DNA of 64,000 bases, from positions 1,326,453 to 1,390,452 of the forward strand of contig NZ_CP009961.1 in NCBI RefSeq assembly GCF_000993805.1. The letters run 5' to 3'. Under the pieces are notes generated by a model. It was not told the DNA's origin. It made no database searches and worked only from the letters and a program-made list of their open reading frames with translations. The translations under genes and the position numbers were made by a program. Below, one piece after another: positions 1 through 6,982 of this stretch. This stretch comes from Thermofilum uzonense (GTDB lineage Archaea; Thermoproteota; Thermoprotei; Thermofilales; Thermofilaceae). The stretch's first letter is position 1. Every line of letters begins with the position of its first letter.

Positions 1-532
1 CAGGCTCATATGTATGTGAAACCTCAAAGGCATCCCATCCCACCACGGTTGGCAGGAGCACACTCGTATCCTCTGCAACGCGATACGATAGAAGTGTAAA
101 GTCGTATACCTCCTGGGCAGAGGAAGCCACGAGCATGTTCCATCCGCTGTCCCTGAGTGCATAGAAGTCTGTGTGCTCGCTCCATATGCTCCAAGGGGGA
201 CCCAACGCACGCATAACAACCCCCATAACAATCGGAAGCCTCGCGCCTGAAGCCCACCATATAACCTCGTACATATAAAAGAGCCCCTGTGAAGAAGTAG
301 CGGTATACGTTCTGGCGCCGACGCCTGCCGCGCCTATAAGTGCTGCCATCGCGCTGTGCTCAGACTCAACACGCACGAATTTGGCGTTGAGCTCCCCACC
401 GTCTATAAAGTCTGCAATCTTCTCTATCACGGGAGTCTGGGGCGTGATAGGATAAGCTGAAATCACATCGGGTTCAGCATCACGAACCGCGTAAGCCGCA
501 GCATAGTTCCCAGTCAAGAGAAGCCTACTCAT
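1..532 (-). CDS. porA: 2-oxoacid:ferredoxin oxidoreductase alpha subunit, N-terminal part (partial)
   Basis: This reading frame runs off the left edge, leaving about 177 N-terminal residues. The translation starts MSRLLLTGNYAAAYAVRDA and contains SAYPITPQTPVIEKI, the signature of the alpha subunit of pyruvate- and related 2-oxoacid:ferredoxin oxidoreductases. Its ATG overlaps the stop of the delta subunit gene by an ATGA, so the two are translationally coupled. The enzyme oxidatively decarboxylates a 2-oxoacid to acyl-CoA and reduces ferredoxin in the cytoplasm. The gamma and delta genes lie directly upstream in the same operon; the beta gene would be expected beyond the window. Whether the substrate is pyruvate or a branched-chain oxoacid cannot be told from this fragment. 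Confidence 0.9.
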   Translation of the reverse strand, partial: MSRLLLTGNYAAAYAVRDAEPDVISAYPITPQTPVIEKIADFIDGGELNAKFVRVESEHSAMAALIGAAGVGARTYTATSSQGLFYMYEVIWWASGARLPIVMGVVMRALGPPWSIWSEHTDFYALRDSGWNMLVASSAQEVYDFTLLSYRVAEDTSVLLPTVVGWDAFEVSHTYEP

Positions 533-783
533 ACCTCCCTCACCATGCTTATTGCCTTCATCGGACACTCAGCTGCACAGACCCCGCACCCCTTACAGTA
601 CTCATAGTCTATCTCGACCCCTTTATCGGTGATCTCGATTACCCCGTCAGGGCAGTAGAGCCAGCATATCCCGCAGAGAGTGCACTTTGACTGATCCACG
701 ACCGGCCTCTCGGTTCTCCAGGTTCCAGCAGGTACGGCACCCACGACGGGCTTGCTTAGAAGAATTTCAACACGATTTGACAT
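529..783 (-). CDS. porD: 2-oxoacid:ferredoxin oxidoreductase delta subunit (2x[4Fe-4S] ferredoxin)
   Basis: An 84-residue ferredoxin-like subunit with two CxxCxxCxxxCP clusters: CTLCGICWLYCP at about residues 33-44 and CKGCGVCAAECP at about 63-74. It passes electrons from the catalytic subunits to external ferredoxin. I start it at MSNRVEILL rather than the upstream ATG because the extra residues would lie inside the gamma gene and do not look like the family. It overlaps the gamma gene by 17 bp and the alpha gene by 4 bp, the usual gamma-delta-alpha-beta order. Confidence in the family is very high. Confidence 0.95.
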   Translation of the reverse strand: MSNRVEILLSKPVVGAVPAGTWRTERPVVDQSKCTLCGICWLYCPDGVIEITDKGVEIDYEYCKGCGVCAAECPMKAISMVREV

Positions 784-1318
784 GTTCCCATCCCCTCTTG
801 ACAGCCTCAATGTTCTTATCAACATGCGCCTTGATAAGTTGTTTCACCGCTTCCTCTAATTCCGTTTTACCAACGAGCCCGCTAGCCCTGGCTACCGCAC
901 CTAGCATTGGCATGTTTACTAGAGCAAACCCCGCAACCTTTAAACCCAGGTCTTCGGCTATCCCGACAGCGTCTAACATATAGGTCTTAAAGTCCCCGGG
1001 GATCTCGGGGCACTTGGTCCCGGATGCGATGATAGTGCCTCCCGGCTTAGCGATCTTTTCAAGCTTATAGGACATGAGCAGTGAAGGATCCATAACTGCG
1101 ACTATATCACCTTGCTCTACTCGTGATCTAGAATAAATAGTACTGCTCGATATCTTATTGTATGCAAATACTGGCGCTCCACGTCTCTCAGCACCGAAGA
1201 AGGGTATCGCAAGCGCGTACAACCCCCTGTTGAGAGCGGCCTGGGCCAGCAGCATTGCAGCTGTTACAGCCCCTTGTCCTCCTCTCCCAAGCCATACTAC
1301 ATCAACTGATACATTCAT
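767..1318 (-). CDS. porG: 2-oxoacid:ferredoxin oxidoreductase gamma subunit
   Basis: A 183-residue subunit with the family hallmark WLGRGGQGAVTAAMLLAQAA near the N-terminus and IPFFGAERRGAPV at about residues 38-50, both typical of POR/VOR gamma chains. It is the first gene of the operon. It is divergent from the aminotransferase gene that starts about 50 bp away, so the short AT-rich gap must hold both promoters. Substrate class cannot be fixed from this subunit alone. Confidence 0.95.
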   Translation of the reverse strand: MNVSVDVVWLGRGGQGAVTAAMLLAQAALNRGLYALAIPFFGAERRGAPVFAYNKISSSTIYSRSRVEQGDIVAVMDPSLLMSYKLEKIAKPGGTIIASGTKCPEIPGDFKTYMLDAVGIAEDLGLKVAGFALVNMPMLGAVARASGLVGKTELEEAVKQLIKAHVDKNIEAVKRGWEHVKSC

Positions 1319-1367
1319 TTCAAATCCATTACTAAATTAATGTGGAAGAGTTTATATTTTATTGTTT

Positions 1368-2714
1368 ATGCTTAAATCTGTGTCAAAGCCTGAAATTAAA
1401 ACCCTTCCTCCGGGACCAAAATCCAAGTCCATTATCGAGAAAGATCAAGAGCTGATAATGCAGAGCTTCGCACGCTGGTATCCGTTCGTCGCTAAAAGAG
1501 GTTATGGTGTCTGGCTTGAAGACCCCGACGGTAACAAATACCTTGACTTTAACTCGGGAATAGGCGTAAACAATACTGGACACGCTCACCCAAAGGTAAT
1601 AGAGGCTATAAAGCGTCAGGCCGAGCTACTTCTCCACTACTCGCTTACCGACTTCTTATATGAGACGCCTGTGCAACTAGCAGAAAAACTAGTAAAGATC
1701 ACACCGGGGACCTTCCCGAAAAAAGTCTTCTATACGAACAGCGGAGCCGAGTCAATCGAAGCTGCAATAAAGGTTGCTAGAGGACACTTCAAAGGATCCC
1801 GCCCCTACATCATTGCCTTCTCAGGCTCATTCCATGGCAGGACAATGGGGGCACTCTCACTGACCGCCAGCAAGCCAGTACAGAGAAAAGGCTTCAGCCC
1901 CCTCGTCCCAAACGTAGTACACGTTCCCTACCCCTACTGCTACAGGTGCCCCTTCAGGCAAAAATATCCCGACTGCAACATGTGGTGCGTAGACTTCATA
2001 GAGGAATGGGTTTTGAAGAAATACGTCCCGCCAGAGGAGGTTGCTGCTATAGCTTTCGAGCCGATAGCCGGTGAGGGGGGATACATAGTCCCACCCCCTG
2101 ACTTCTTCAAGAGGCTTAAAAAACTCGCCGACAAGTACGGGATACTACTCATTGACGACGAGGTTCAGGCAGGCATCGGCCGCACAGGAAAATGGTTTGC
2201 GATAGAGCACTGGGGCGTAGAGCCAGACCTCATAGCCATCGCTAAAGGCATAGCATCTGGACTCCCACTAGGCGCCCTCGTAGGCAAACGGGAAATAATG
2301 GACCTCCCTCCAGGAACCCATGCCAGTACGTTCGGAGGAAACCCTGTAAGTTGTGCAGCAGCGATAGCCACACTGGAGGTAATCGAGCAGGAACGCCTCC
2401 TGGAAAATGCCCAGAAAGTCGGCGAGCACGCTATGAAGAGGCTAAACGAGATGAAAGAAGAGATCCCATCCATAGGCGACGTCAGAGGTAAAGGCTTGAT
2501 GATAGGCGTTGAGCTCGTTAAGCCGGACGGCTCGCCGAACCCCGAGCTCCTTAAAAACACGCTAGACATCGCCTTCAAGTCAGGGCTACTCGTCATAGGG
2601 TCAGGTCTAAGCACGATTAGAATCGCCCCGCCACTCGTAATAACACGTGAGGAAATGGACGTGGGCCTAGAAATCCTGAAGGCCTCCCTGAAAAAAGCAC
2701 TCGAGCAAACCTAG
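1368..2714 (+). CDS. class III PLP-dependent aminotransferase (archaeal acetylornithine/4-aminobutyrate family)
   Basis: About 448 residues, the usual length of class III aminotransferases. Visible motifs are NSGAESIEAAIK (phosphate-binding region), FHGRTMGALSLT, IDDEVQAGIGRTGKWFA (PLP aspartate region) and IAKGIASGLPLGA with the Schiff-base lysine, then THASTFGGNP. A cysteine-rich stretch YCYRCPFRQKYPDC is characteristic of the archaeal subgroup that includes broad-specificity amino acid racemases and ornithine aminotransferases in Thermococcales. The substrate is therefore open: GABA, ornithine or racemisation. An AT-rich TATA-like element lies at about 1350-1359; if transcription starts about 26 bp later, the true start could be the in-frame GTG at 1380. 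Confidence 0.88.
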   Translation: MLKSVSKPEIKTLPPGPKSKSIIEKDQELIMQSFARWYPFVAKRGYGVWLEDPDGNKYLDFNSGIGVNNTGHAHPKVIEAIKRQAELLLHYSLTDFLYETPVQLAEKLVKITPGTFPKKVFYTNSGAESIEAAIKVARGHFKGSRPYIIAFSGSFHGRTMGALSLTASKPVQRKGFSPLVPNVVHVPYPYCYRCPFRQKYPDCNMWCVDFIEEWVLKKYVPPEEVAAIAFEPIAGEGGYIVPPPDFFKRLKKLADKYGILLIDDEVQAGIGRTGKWFAIEHWGVEPDLIAIAKGIASGLPLGALVGKREIMDLPPGTHASTFGGNPVSCAAAIATLEVIEQERLLENAQKVGEHAMKRLNEMKEEIPSIGDVRGKGLMIGVELVKPDGSPNPELLKNTLDIAFKSGLLVIGSGLSTIRIAPPLVITREEMDVGLEILKASLKKALEQT

Positions 2715-2800
2715 ACCCATTAATACATATCAACAATTCTCGACAATCTAATGGTTGTAACTCCCCGAGCGATCGAGGACACCGTAAAAAATTCACCAGT

Positions 2801-4195
2801 TTAAGACTCGCTTACTGCTCTCAGTTCCGTCGTATCCGCCCGGAAGTATATCGTGTGCTCGCCAGAGCTAGCAGTATCCAAGATACCAAGAGAAGGTATA
2901 TAGAGGTATGCGTTAGCGTTGATCGTCACCTTGAAGTATAAGAGGGACTGGGCCTCCATAGTCGTGAGGGCCGCCATATAATATTGCTGTCCTGATCCGT
3001 CATAACTCGTAAGCCCCCACTTCCACCACGCTCTACTAGGGACGTACCCGTCATAGAACGCGCTGTAGCTACTTGAAAGATATGACTCGTAGGTTACGTT
3101 GGGATTAACATTTTGGGTGTAAGTAATGGCTCCACCCCATGGGTATGAGATCGTCACGCTGATCTGCCCATCCTGCCCAGGCCCCCCTGGCTCCGCACGG
3201 TTTATCCTTTGACTGGGCCAGAGATAGGTTTGAGAGTCAAAAGTAACAGTATTCGGAAACCATGCTAGAGGGACCTTGACTGGAGGGCTATATCCGTTCA
3301 AGGTCAATTCCCGATGATAATATAACATAAATATCCACTGGTATGTGTGCCATGTCGGGTCGTACGAGTTGCTGCCCCAGCCCGCGTCAATCTCAAAGTC
3401 GGTGTATCCCACTGTAGAGCCGGAAGACCTACCGGTGACATCGTAAGATTTGCTCGTATATTTTCCGATGTAGACCCAGGTAGGACTCACCTGTAAGAGC
3501 GGGACACTTATACGCGTGACAGCGTTTTCCAGCGACTCCGGTCTCACCCCACGGGGAGGCCCGCCTATATCCTCCATGATTGAAACGAGTGCCCTGGGAA
3601 GCATCTCCCTCGAGGGCAGCTCGGCCGCAACATAGTCCACGACAAACTTGCCGCTCGGCGACCTCTTCGCGCCGAGAAAAATCACGCTGCAGCCACAACC
3701 AGGGACAAGATAGCCCTCCCTCTCGACCAACGGCAAGAACGCAAACGGGTCGCTAGGCCTCCCCTTCTCTCCGAGCCTCACAGGCTTAACAATGCGCGAG
3801 AAGAGGGTCGTCAAAGCGTCTTGCCGGGGCTCGGCTACAGCGAGAACCCTGGACGAGTTTAAAAGAGATAATATGAACCCCGGCTCCTCTGAAATTCTCG
3901 GCAGAGCATCCCAGCCGATGATCACCAAGTCATAGCCTCTCGCCTCCCCAGCCCTCGATACTGAAAGGACTGCAAGCGTCTTAGGCTTCAACGCGACGCT
4001 AACATAACGGGCAAATTCCTGATCCTCGCTAATCACAGCCACCCTAGCATCCAACTGTACAGGCGACTGAGCTACAGCCTGCCCATACACCGGGGGCTCC
4101 TGGAGAATGCTCCGAGAGAAAACAACTACCAGTATTAATACCGCAAGAAAAGAGAAAACAACGGCGAGTTTTTTAAGTGAAAACACAAACACCAT
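2801..4195 (-). CDS. secreted or membrane-anchored protein of unknown function
   Basis: A 464-residue protein with an N-terminal signal or anchor (KKLAVVFSFLAVLILVVVF, residues 8-26) followed by a long extracellular part. The C-terminal half is rich in Trp, Tyr, Ser and Thr and beta-forming stretches, like archaeal surface or secreted proteins. One pair of close cysteines occurs in PGCGCSVIF. I recognise no catalytic motif. It stands alone between the aminotransferase gene and the tRNA-Met gene. A lipoprotein or S-layer-associated binding protein is possible but not shown. Confidence 0.75.
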   Translation of the reverse strand: MVFVFSLKKLAVVFSFLAVLILVVVFSRSILQEPPVYGQAVAQSPVQLDARVAVISEDQEFARYVSVALKPKTLAVLSVSRAGEARGYDLVIIGWDALPRISEEPGFILSLLNSSRVLAVAEPRQDALTTLFSRIVKPVRLGEKGRPSDPFAFLPLVEREGYLVPGCGCSVIFLGAKRSPSGKFVVDYVAAELPSREMLPRALVSIMEDIGGPPRGVRPESLENAVTRISVPLLQVSPTWVYIGKYTSKSYDVTGRSSGSTVGYTDFEIDAGWGSNSYDPTWHTYQWIFMLYYHRELTLNGYSPPVKVPLAWFPNTVTFDSQTYLWPSQRINRAEPGGPGQDGQISVTISYPWGGAITYTQNVNPNVTYESYLSSSYSAFYDGYVPSRAWWKWGLTSYDGSGQQYYMAALTTMEAQSLLYFKVTINANAYLYIPSLGILDTASSGEHTIYFRADTTELRAVSES

Positions 4196-4263
4196 TTTCT
4201 ATTCCATAATACAATACTATCTCCTGATATATATCGTCACCCCAAAAATCGTAACCCTAAAGT

Positions 4264-4362
4264 GGGCCGGCCGGGACTTGAACCCGGGACCCCCCGGTCT
4301 CCAAACAGGCCGATTGAGCCTGTTTATGAGCCGGGTGCTCTACCTGGCTGAGCTACCGGCCC
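4264..4362 (-). tRNA. tRNA-Met (CAT anticodon) with a 26-nt intron
   Basis: The complement folds as a class I tRNA: acceptor GGGCCGG pairs perfectly with CCGGCCC, the D arm is GCTCAGCCAGGTAGAGC, the anticodon stem CCCGG/CCGGG, and the T arm CCGGG-TTCAAGT-CCCGG. The mature loop is CTCATAA. A 26-nt insert at the canonical 37/38 position has a perfect 7-bp stem (AACAGGC/GCCTGTT), as expected for an archaeal bulge-helix-bulge intron. The first pair is not the A1:U72 usual for initiators, so this is elongator Met, or possibly the CAU-type Ile tRNA whose C34 is modified. Confidence 0.9.
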
Positions 4363-4436
4363 CCTCAAAGCAACTTACAATCTAGACTCATAAACTTTTC
4401 TTCGAAGATGCAGCTTCACAGTAAAAGCGATAAAGC

Positions 4437-4542
4437 GCCCCGGCCGGGACTTGAACCCGGGCAGGCCGACGCCAGCGGATTTCTAATTTTTCATCTCAGG
4501 ATCTTAAGTCCGCCCCCTTTGTCCTAGCTCGGGCACCCCCGC
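4437..4542 (-). tRNA. tRNA-Leu (TAA) with an intron and a non-pairing acceptor stem (possible pseudogene)
   Basis: The D arm, anticodon stem (GCGGA/TCCGC), long variable arm and T arm match the intact tRNA-Leu gene at 32035-32117. The anticodon loop is CTTAAGA with an insert of about 22 nt after position 37. The 5' acceptor strand is GCGGGGG, but the 3' strand is CCGGGGC instead of CCCCCGC, so three central pairs are G-G clashes. The T arm and the first acceptor bases are identical to the neighbouring tRNA-Met over 22 nt, which suggests gene conversion. It could be a broken gene or a sequence error. Confidence 0.7.
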
Positions 4543-4716
4543 CAGTGTTGATAATTTAGTAATAAGGGTAAAATATTTTTCTAGGCTATAGACCGCGAGG
4601 AGCATAATAATTTTCACTACAAACTCAGAGCACTTTTCTATGAGGCCCCAGGCAGACCGAAGCCATTCCCACCCTCTATAATCTCGGGTAGACCCCTGGT
4701 ATGTCTTCTCCGCCTC

Positions 4717-4985
4717 CTATTCCTCGAGGAGGATTTCAATCCTGCTTCGGAGTTCTTCTAGCTCTCTGAGCATCGCGTCCATGCTGTTGAGCGTCTTCCT
4801 GTATTCTGGGAGGATGCCCGCGTAGATTCTTAGAGGGGCTATGCGTGTGCGTCGAATGTTTACCTCCTCGACCGCCTCCGTCAGGGCGTACCACGCCCTC
4901 CCCGCGTGGTCAACCTGCCAGGCCTGCATAGCCCTGGACTCCCCCGGGTGTAGGTTGAGGCCACCGGCAAGGGACAACGCCCGGC
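4717..4985 (-). pseudogene. 3' part of an unknown helical protein gene carried by relic A
   Basis: The conserved part reads HAGRAWYALTEAVEEVNI, then RIYAGILPEYRKTLNS and ends in MLRELEELRSRIEILLEE, a likely coiled coil. Close relatives occur at 20637-20847 and, shorter, at 28575-28735; differences fall largely in third codon positions, so the family was once translated. The open frame extends further upstream, but there it is antisense to the TnpB fragment and is not a natural N-terminus. The protein family and function are unknown to me; a partner of the transposon is a guess. Confidence 0.6.
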
Positions 4986-4998
4986 TGTAAGCCTCCAA

Positions 4999-5157
4999 GG
5001 CCTCTACAAGTGCCCCCGGTGCGGCCTCGAGATCAACGCGGACATAAACGCATGCTTGAACATTGCCAGGAAGGCAGGATACACCCCGCCAACACCAAGC
5101 AAGATCGAGACCTACATCCCAACACACCAAGGCGTCGCAGCCGCCACCGAGAAGTAA
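4999..5157 (+). pseudogene. TnpB (IS200/IS605-type) C-terminal fragment
   Basis: The fragment starts at GLYKCPRCGLEINADINA and continues CLNIARKAGY to a stop at 5155-5157. This is the second zinc-finger CxxC plus the RuvC-III Asp-containing tail of TnpB. The first CxxC, the RuvC-I and -II motifs and the whole N-terminus are missing, so it cannot be an active nuclease. In intact IS605-family elements this stretch and the following right end encode the guide (omega) RNA. Confidence 0.8.
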
Positions 5158-5369
5158 GATACAACAACCAGGAGTAAAACAATAACCCCTCAGAGGGGTA
5201 ACCGGGAGCCCGCCCTAGTGACGCAGGGTGGGCTTGCAAGAGTATCTTGAATCGGGCAAATAGATTGCTTACGCCGTTAAGGTTTTCTCATGGATGTGAA
5301 AGTGGAAGAAAACTCTTTGCTCCCTAAAGCGTAATGCATATCAGTCATTACTTTAATCATTTTTACGGT

Positions 5370-5951
5370 ATGCCCATACCTACACCAGAGGAGCTTCGAA
5401 TGTTAAGGATTAAAGCGGGCCTAACGCAGAGCGAGGTAGCAAGACGGGCAGGAGTGAGTCAGAGCCTCATCGCTAGGATCGAGGCTGGTAAAGTTAACCC
5501 TCGTGTATCAACGTTGATACGGATTTATTCTGCCTTGAAGAGCTTCGTCGAGGACGAATTAACCGCGTGCGACGTCATGAGTTATCCGGTCGTCTTTGTT
5601 AAGCCTCAGACGAGCCTCGTAGAGGCGGCAAAGATAATGTGGGAAAAAGGGTTTAGTCAGCTCCCCGTCATGCGGGACGAGAATAGCGAAAACGTCGGGA
5701 CCTTGTTTGACGATGACATATTGACGGCATTCATGCATGAAGGAGACAGGGCTCCTCAATTGACTGTAGCTGATGTTATGTCGGATCCCCTCCCTATAGT
5801 ACCTTGCGGGACCAAAGTGAGAATTATTGCGCGTATGCTTGGGAAGGGCATACCGGCGGTTCTTGTAGAGCAAGAGATGCGTGTGGTCGGAATCATTACA
5901 AAGAGCGATATAGCTAAGCTCCTATTACCCGAGTACTCCCGGAAGACCTAA
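5370..5951 (+). CDS. HTH (XRE-type) and tandem CBS domain transcriptional regulator
   Basis: About 193 residues. An N-terminal Cro/CI-type helix-turn-helix is clear (LRIKAGLTQSEVARRAGVSQ, then SLIARIEAGKVNPRVSTL), followed by two CBS repeats, each with an M-xx-P/V-xx-V start (DVMSYPVVFV and DVMSDPLPIV). CBS pairs usually bind adenosyl ligands such as AMP or SAM, so this is probably a ligand-sensing DNA-binding protein. I chose ATG 5370 (MPIPTPEELRML); the longer frame adds 12 unlikely residues. The gene is followed by a hairpin at 6037-6066. Archaeal CBS-XRE proteins are common and their targets here are unknown. Confidence 0.85.
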   Translation: MPIPTPEELRMLRIKAGLTQSEVARRAGVSQSLIARIEAGKVNPRVSTLIRIYSALKSFVEDELTACDVMSYPVVFVKPQTSLVEAAKIMWEKGFSQLPVMRDENSENVGTLFDDDILTAFMHEGDRAPQLTVADVMSDPLPIVPCGTKVRIIARMLGKGIPAVLVEQEMRVVGIITKSDIAKLLLPEYSRKT

Positions 5952-6036
5952 CACAATGTAATTCAATCAAGGAAGGGGGCTGTACATTCTCATCGCAAAA
6001 GGCTTACGATTCCCTCTAAATATTTTCCCGTGATCC

Positions 6037-6066
6037 AGGTCCCGTAGCGAGCCACTACGGGGACCT
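6037..6066. terminator. inverted repeat between two convergent genes
   Basis: AGGTCCCGTAG at 6037-6047 pairs with CTACGGGGACCT ending at 6066, with one bulged G and a short loop. It lies between the 3' ends of the CBS regulator and the winged-helix gene, where a bidirectional stop or transcript-end hairpin would be useful. Archaeal termination depends mostly on T-tracts, so the role is uncertain. Confidence 0.45.
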
Positions 6067-6072
6067 TGCGAC

Positions 6073-6465
6073 CTACACATCCCTAACCATCAAGCTCTTT
6101 ATCCTGTAACGCGTGTTCGGTTTGGTCCCGCGCTTTACAAGCCTACCTTCAGATACCAAACGCGTAACGTATGTGGATACGGCTGTGATTTTAAGATCCG
6201 GGATCTGCCGCGAGGCGAGATTATACACGTCTTTAAGCGAAAACCAGGTCCCGTCGCCGAAGTTTTCAACGATGATGCGCCATATCTTATCCTTGATAGA
6301 CTCCTCGTCAGGATCTGGGGACGCGATCAAGGATGTTTCTTTAAGGGACTTCAACGCGGAGACGAGCTGGAGTATCTTAGCTTCGTCTAGTTCGCCTCCT
6401 TCGATAGACAGAGTGACTTTTTCCCCTGAGGGCAGAGTGTCCTCGATTTTGATCTTAGGCGCCAT
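6073..6465 (-). CDS. small winged-helix protein next to the candidate origin
   Basis: 130 residues. The N-terminal 45 residues look like a beta-rich segment (KVTLSIEGGELDEAKILQL) and the C-terminal 75 residues read as a winged helix: SIKDKIWRIIVENFGDG, WFSLKDVYNLASRQIPDLK, then AVSTYVTRLVSEGRLVKRG and a basic wing. The gene starts right at the edge of the AT-rich gap with ORB-like sites. It could be an origin-associated regulator or initiator accessory, but it is much shorter than Sulfolobus WhiP and I do not identify it. Confidence 0.7.
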   Translation of the reverse strand: MAPKIKIEDTLPSGEKVTLSIEGGELDEAKILQLVSALKSLKETSLIASPDPDEESIKDKIWRIIVENFGDGTWFSLKDVYNLASRQIPDLKITAVSTYVTRLVSEGRLVKRGTKPNTRYRIKSLMVRDV

Positions 6466-6660
6466 TAATCCCTGTTAAAGTATTTGTTATTGAGCTATAT
6501 AACTTAAACCCTTACAATTATACGGTACAGGTAGAAGATGTATAAAAACAAAAACGGCTTTTTATCCTTTTTTCATTACTAACTCCAATATTTATGGTAA
6601 ACAGAAAATATTTCTGTGTTTATAATGTTACTACAGTGATTTAACCAACTCTTCCACTTG

Positions 6661-6680
6661 CTCCAGTGGAAATCAAGGGG
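6661..6680 (+). promoter_or_regulatory. origin recognition box-like site 1
   Basis: CTCCAGTGGAAATCAAGGGG. It keeps the CCAGTGGAAA core and the G-run that Orc1 wing and AAA contacts need in known archaeal ORBs. Confidence 0.65.
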
Positions 6681-6761
6681 TTATTTAAACCCCCGTTCAA
6701 CACCCCACCATTAACGTTTATAACTGTATAATATCCTCTGAACTTGTATAACCTTCTCAGA

Positions 6762-6780
6762 CCCCTTGATTTCTTGTGGA
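6762..6780 (-). promoter_or_regulatory. origin recognition box-like site 2 (inverted)
   Basis: On the minus strand TCCACAAGAAATCAAGGGG. The 3' half (GAAATCAAGGGG) is identical to site 1 except for spacing context; the 5' half is weaker (CCACAAG instead of CCAGTGG). Confidence 0.55.
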
Positions 6781-6849
6781 ACATGTGGAATAAAGCTCAA
6801 GCTGTAAACATCTTTATACACAACTTGATTTTCGCCTCATAAAAGCTAT

Positions 6850-6869
6850 TTCCAGTAGAAACTGAGGGG
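6850..6869 (+). promoter_or_regulatory. origin recognition box-like site 3
   Basis: TTCCAGTAGAAACTGAGGGG, followed by TGG. One change from the TTCCAGTGGAAAC consensus core. Confidence 0.6.
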
Positions 6870-6982
6870 TGGCATTCTTCCTGTAAAAGTCTACGAGAAT
6901 TGACGGTAGATCATTGACCCTGGATCGAGGTTGTGCGAAACCTTTAAAAATCGATTAGTGTAGCTGGAATCGAGTAAAAGTA

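Larger units (their letters stand above)
4696..5231. mobile_element. insertion relic A: TnpB 3' end plus a divergent coiled-coil gene fragment
   Basis: One end carries the TnpB 3' end followed by a hairpin (AACCCCT-CAG-AGGGGTAA) and a conserved tail ending near GACGCAGGGTGG. The other end is the motif AGCGGAGAAGACATACTAG, here with two changes, at 4696-4714 on the minus strand. Relics B (20139-20868) and D (33158-34927) share both ends. The two gene fragments point outward and both have lost their 5' parts, which fits internal deletion of an element with two divergent genes. I see no clear target-site duplication. Confidence 0.7.
6466..6982. other. candidate chromosomal replication origin (AT-rich gap with ORB-like sites)
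   Basis: This 517-bp gap has no open reading frame and is the most AT-rich stretch I see. Three sequences match the archaeal origin recognition box core (TTCCAGTGGAAAC-x-AAGGGG): 6661-6680 and 6850-6869 on the plus strand and 6762-6780 on the minus strand. The first two face each other about 100 bp apart, a layout typical of Orc1/Cdc6 origins around an unwinding element. AT-rich runs at 6480-6620 and a 17-bp palindrome at 6601-6617 could form the unwinding region. No cdc6 gene is adjacent, which weakens the call; PINA (recombination/repair) is. Confidence 0.65.
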
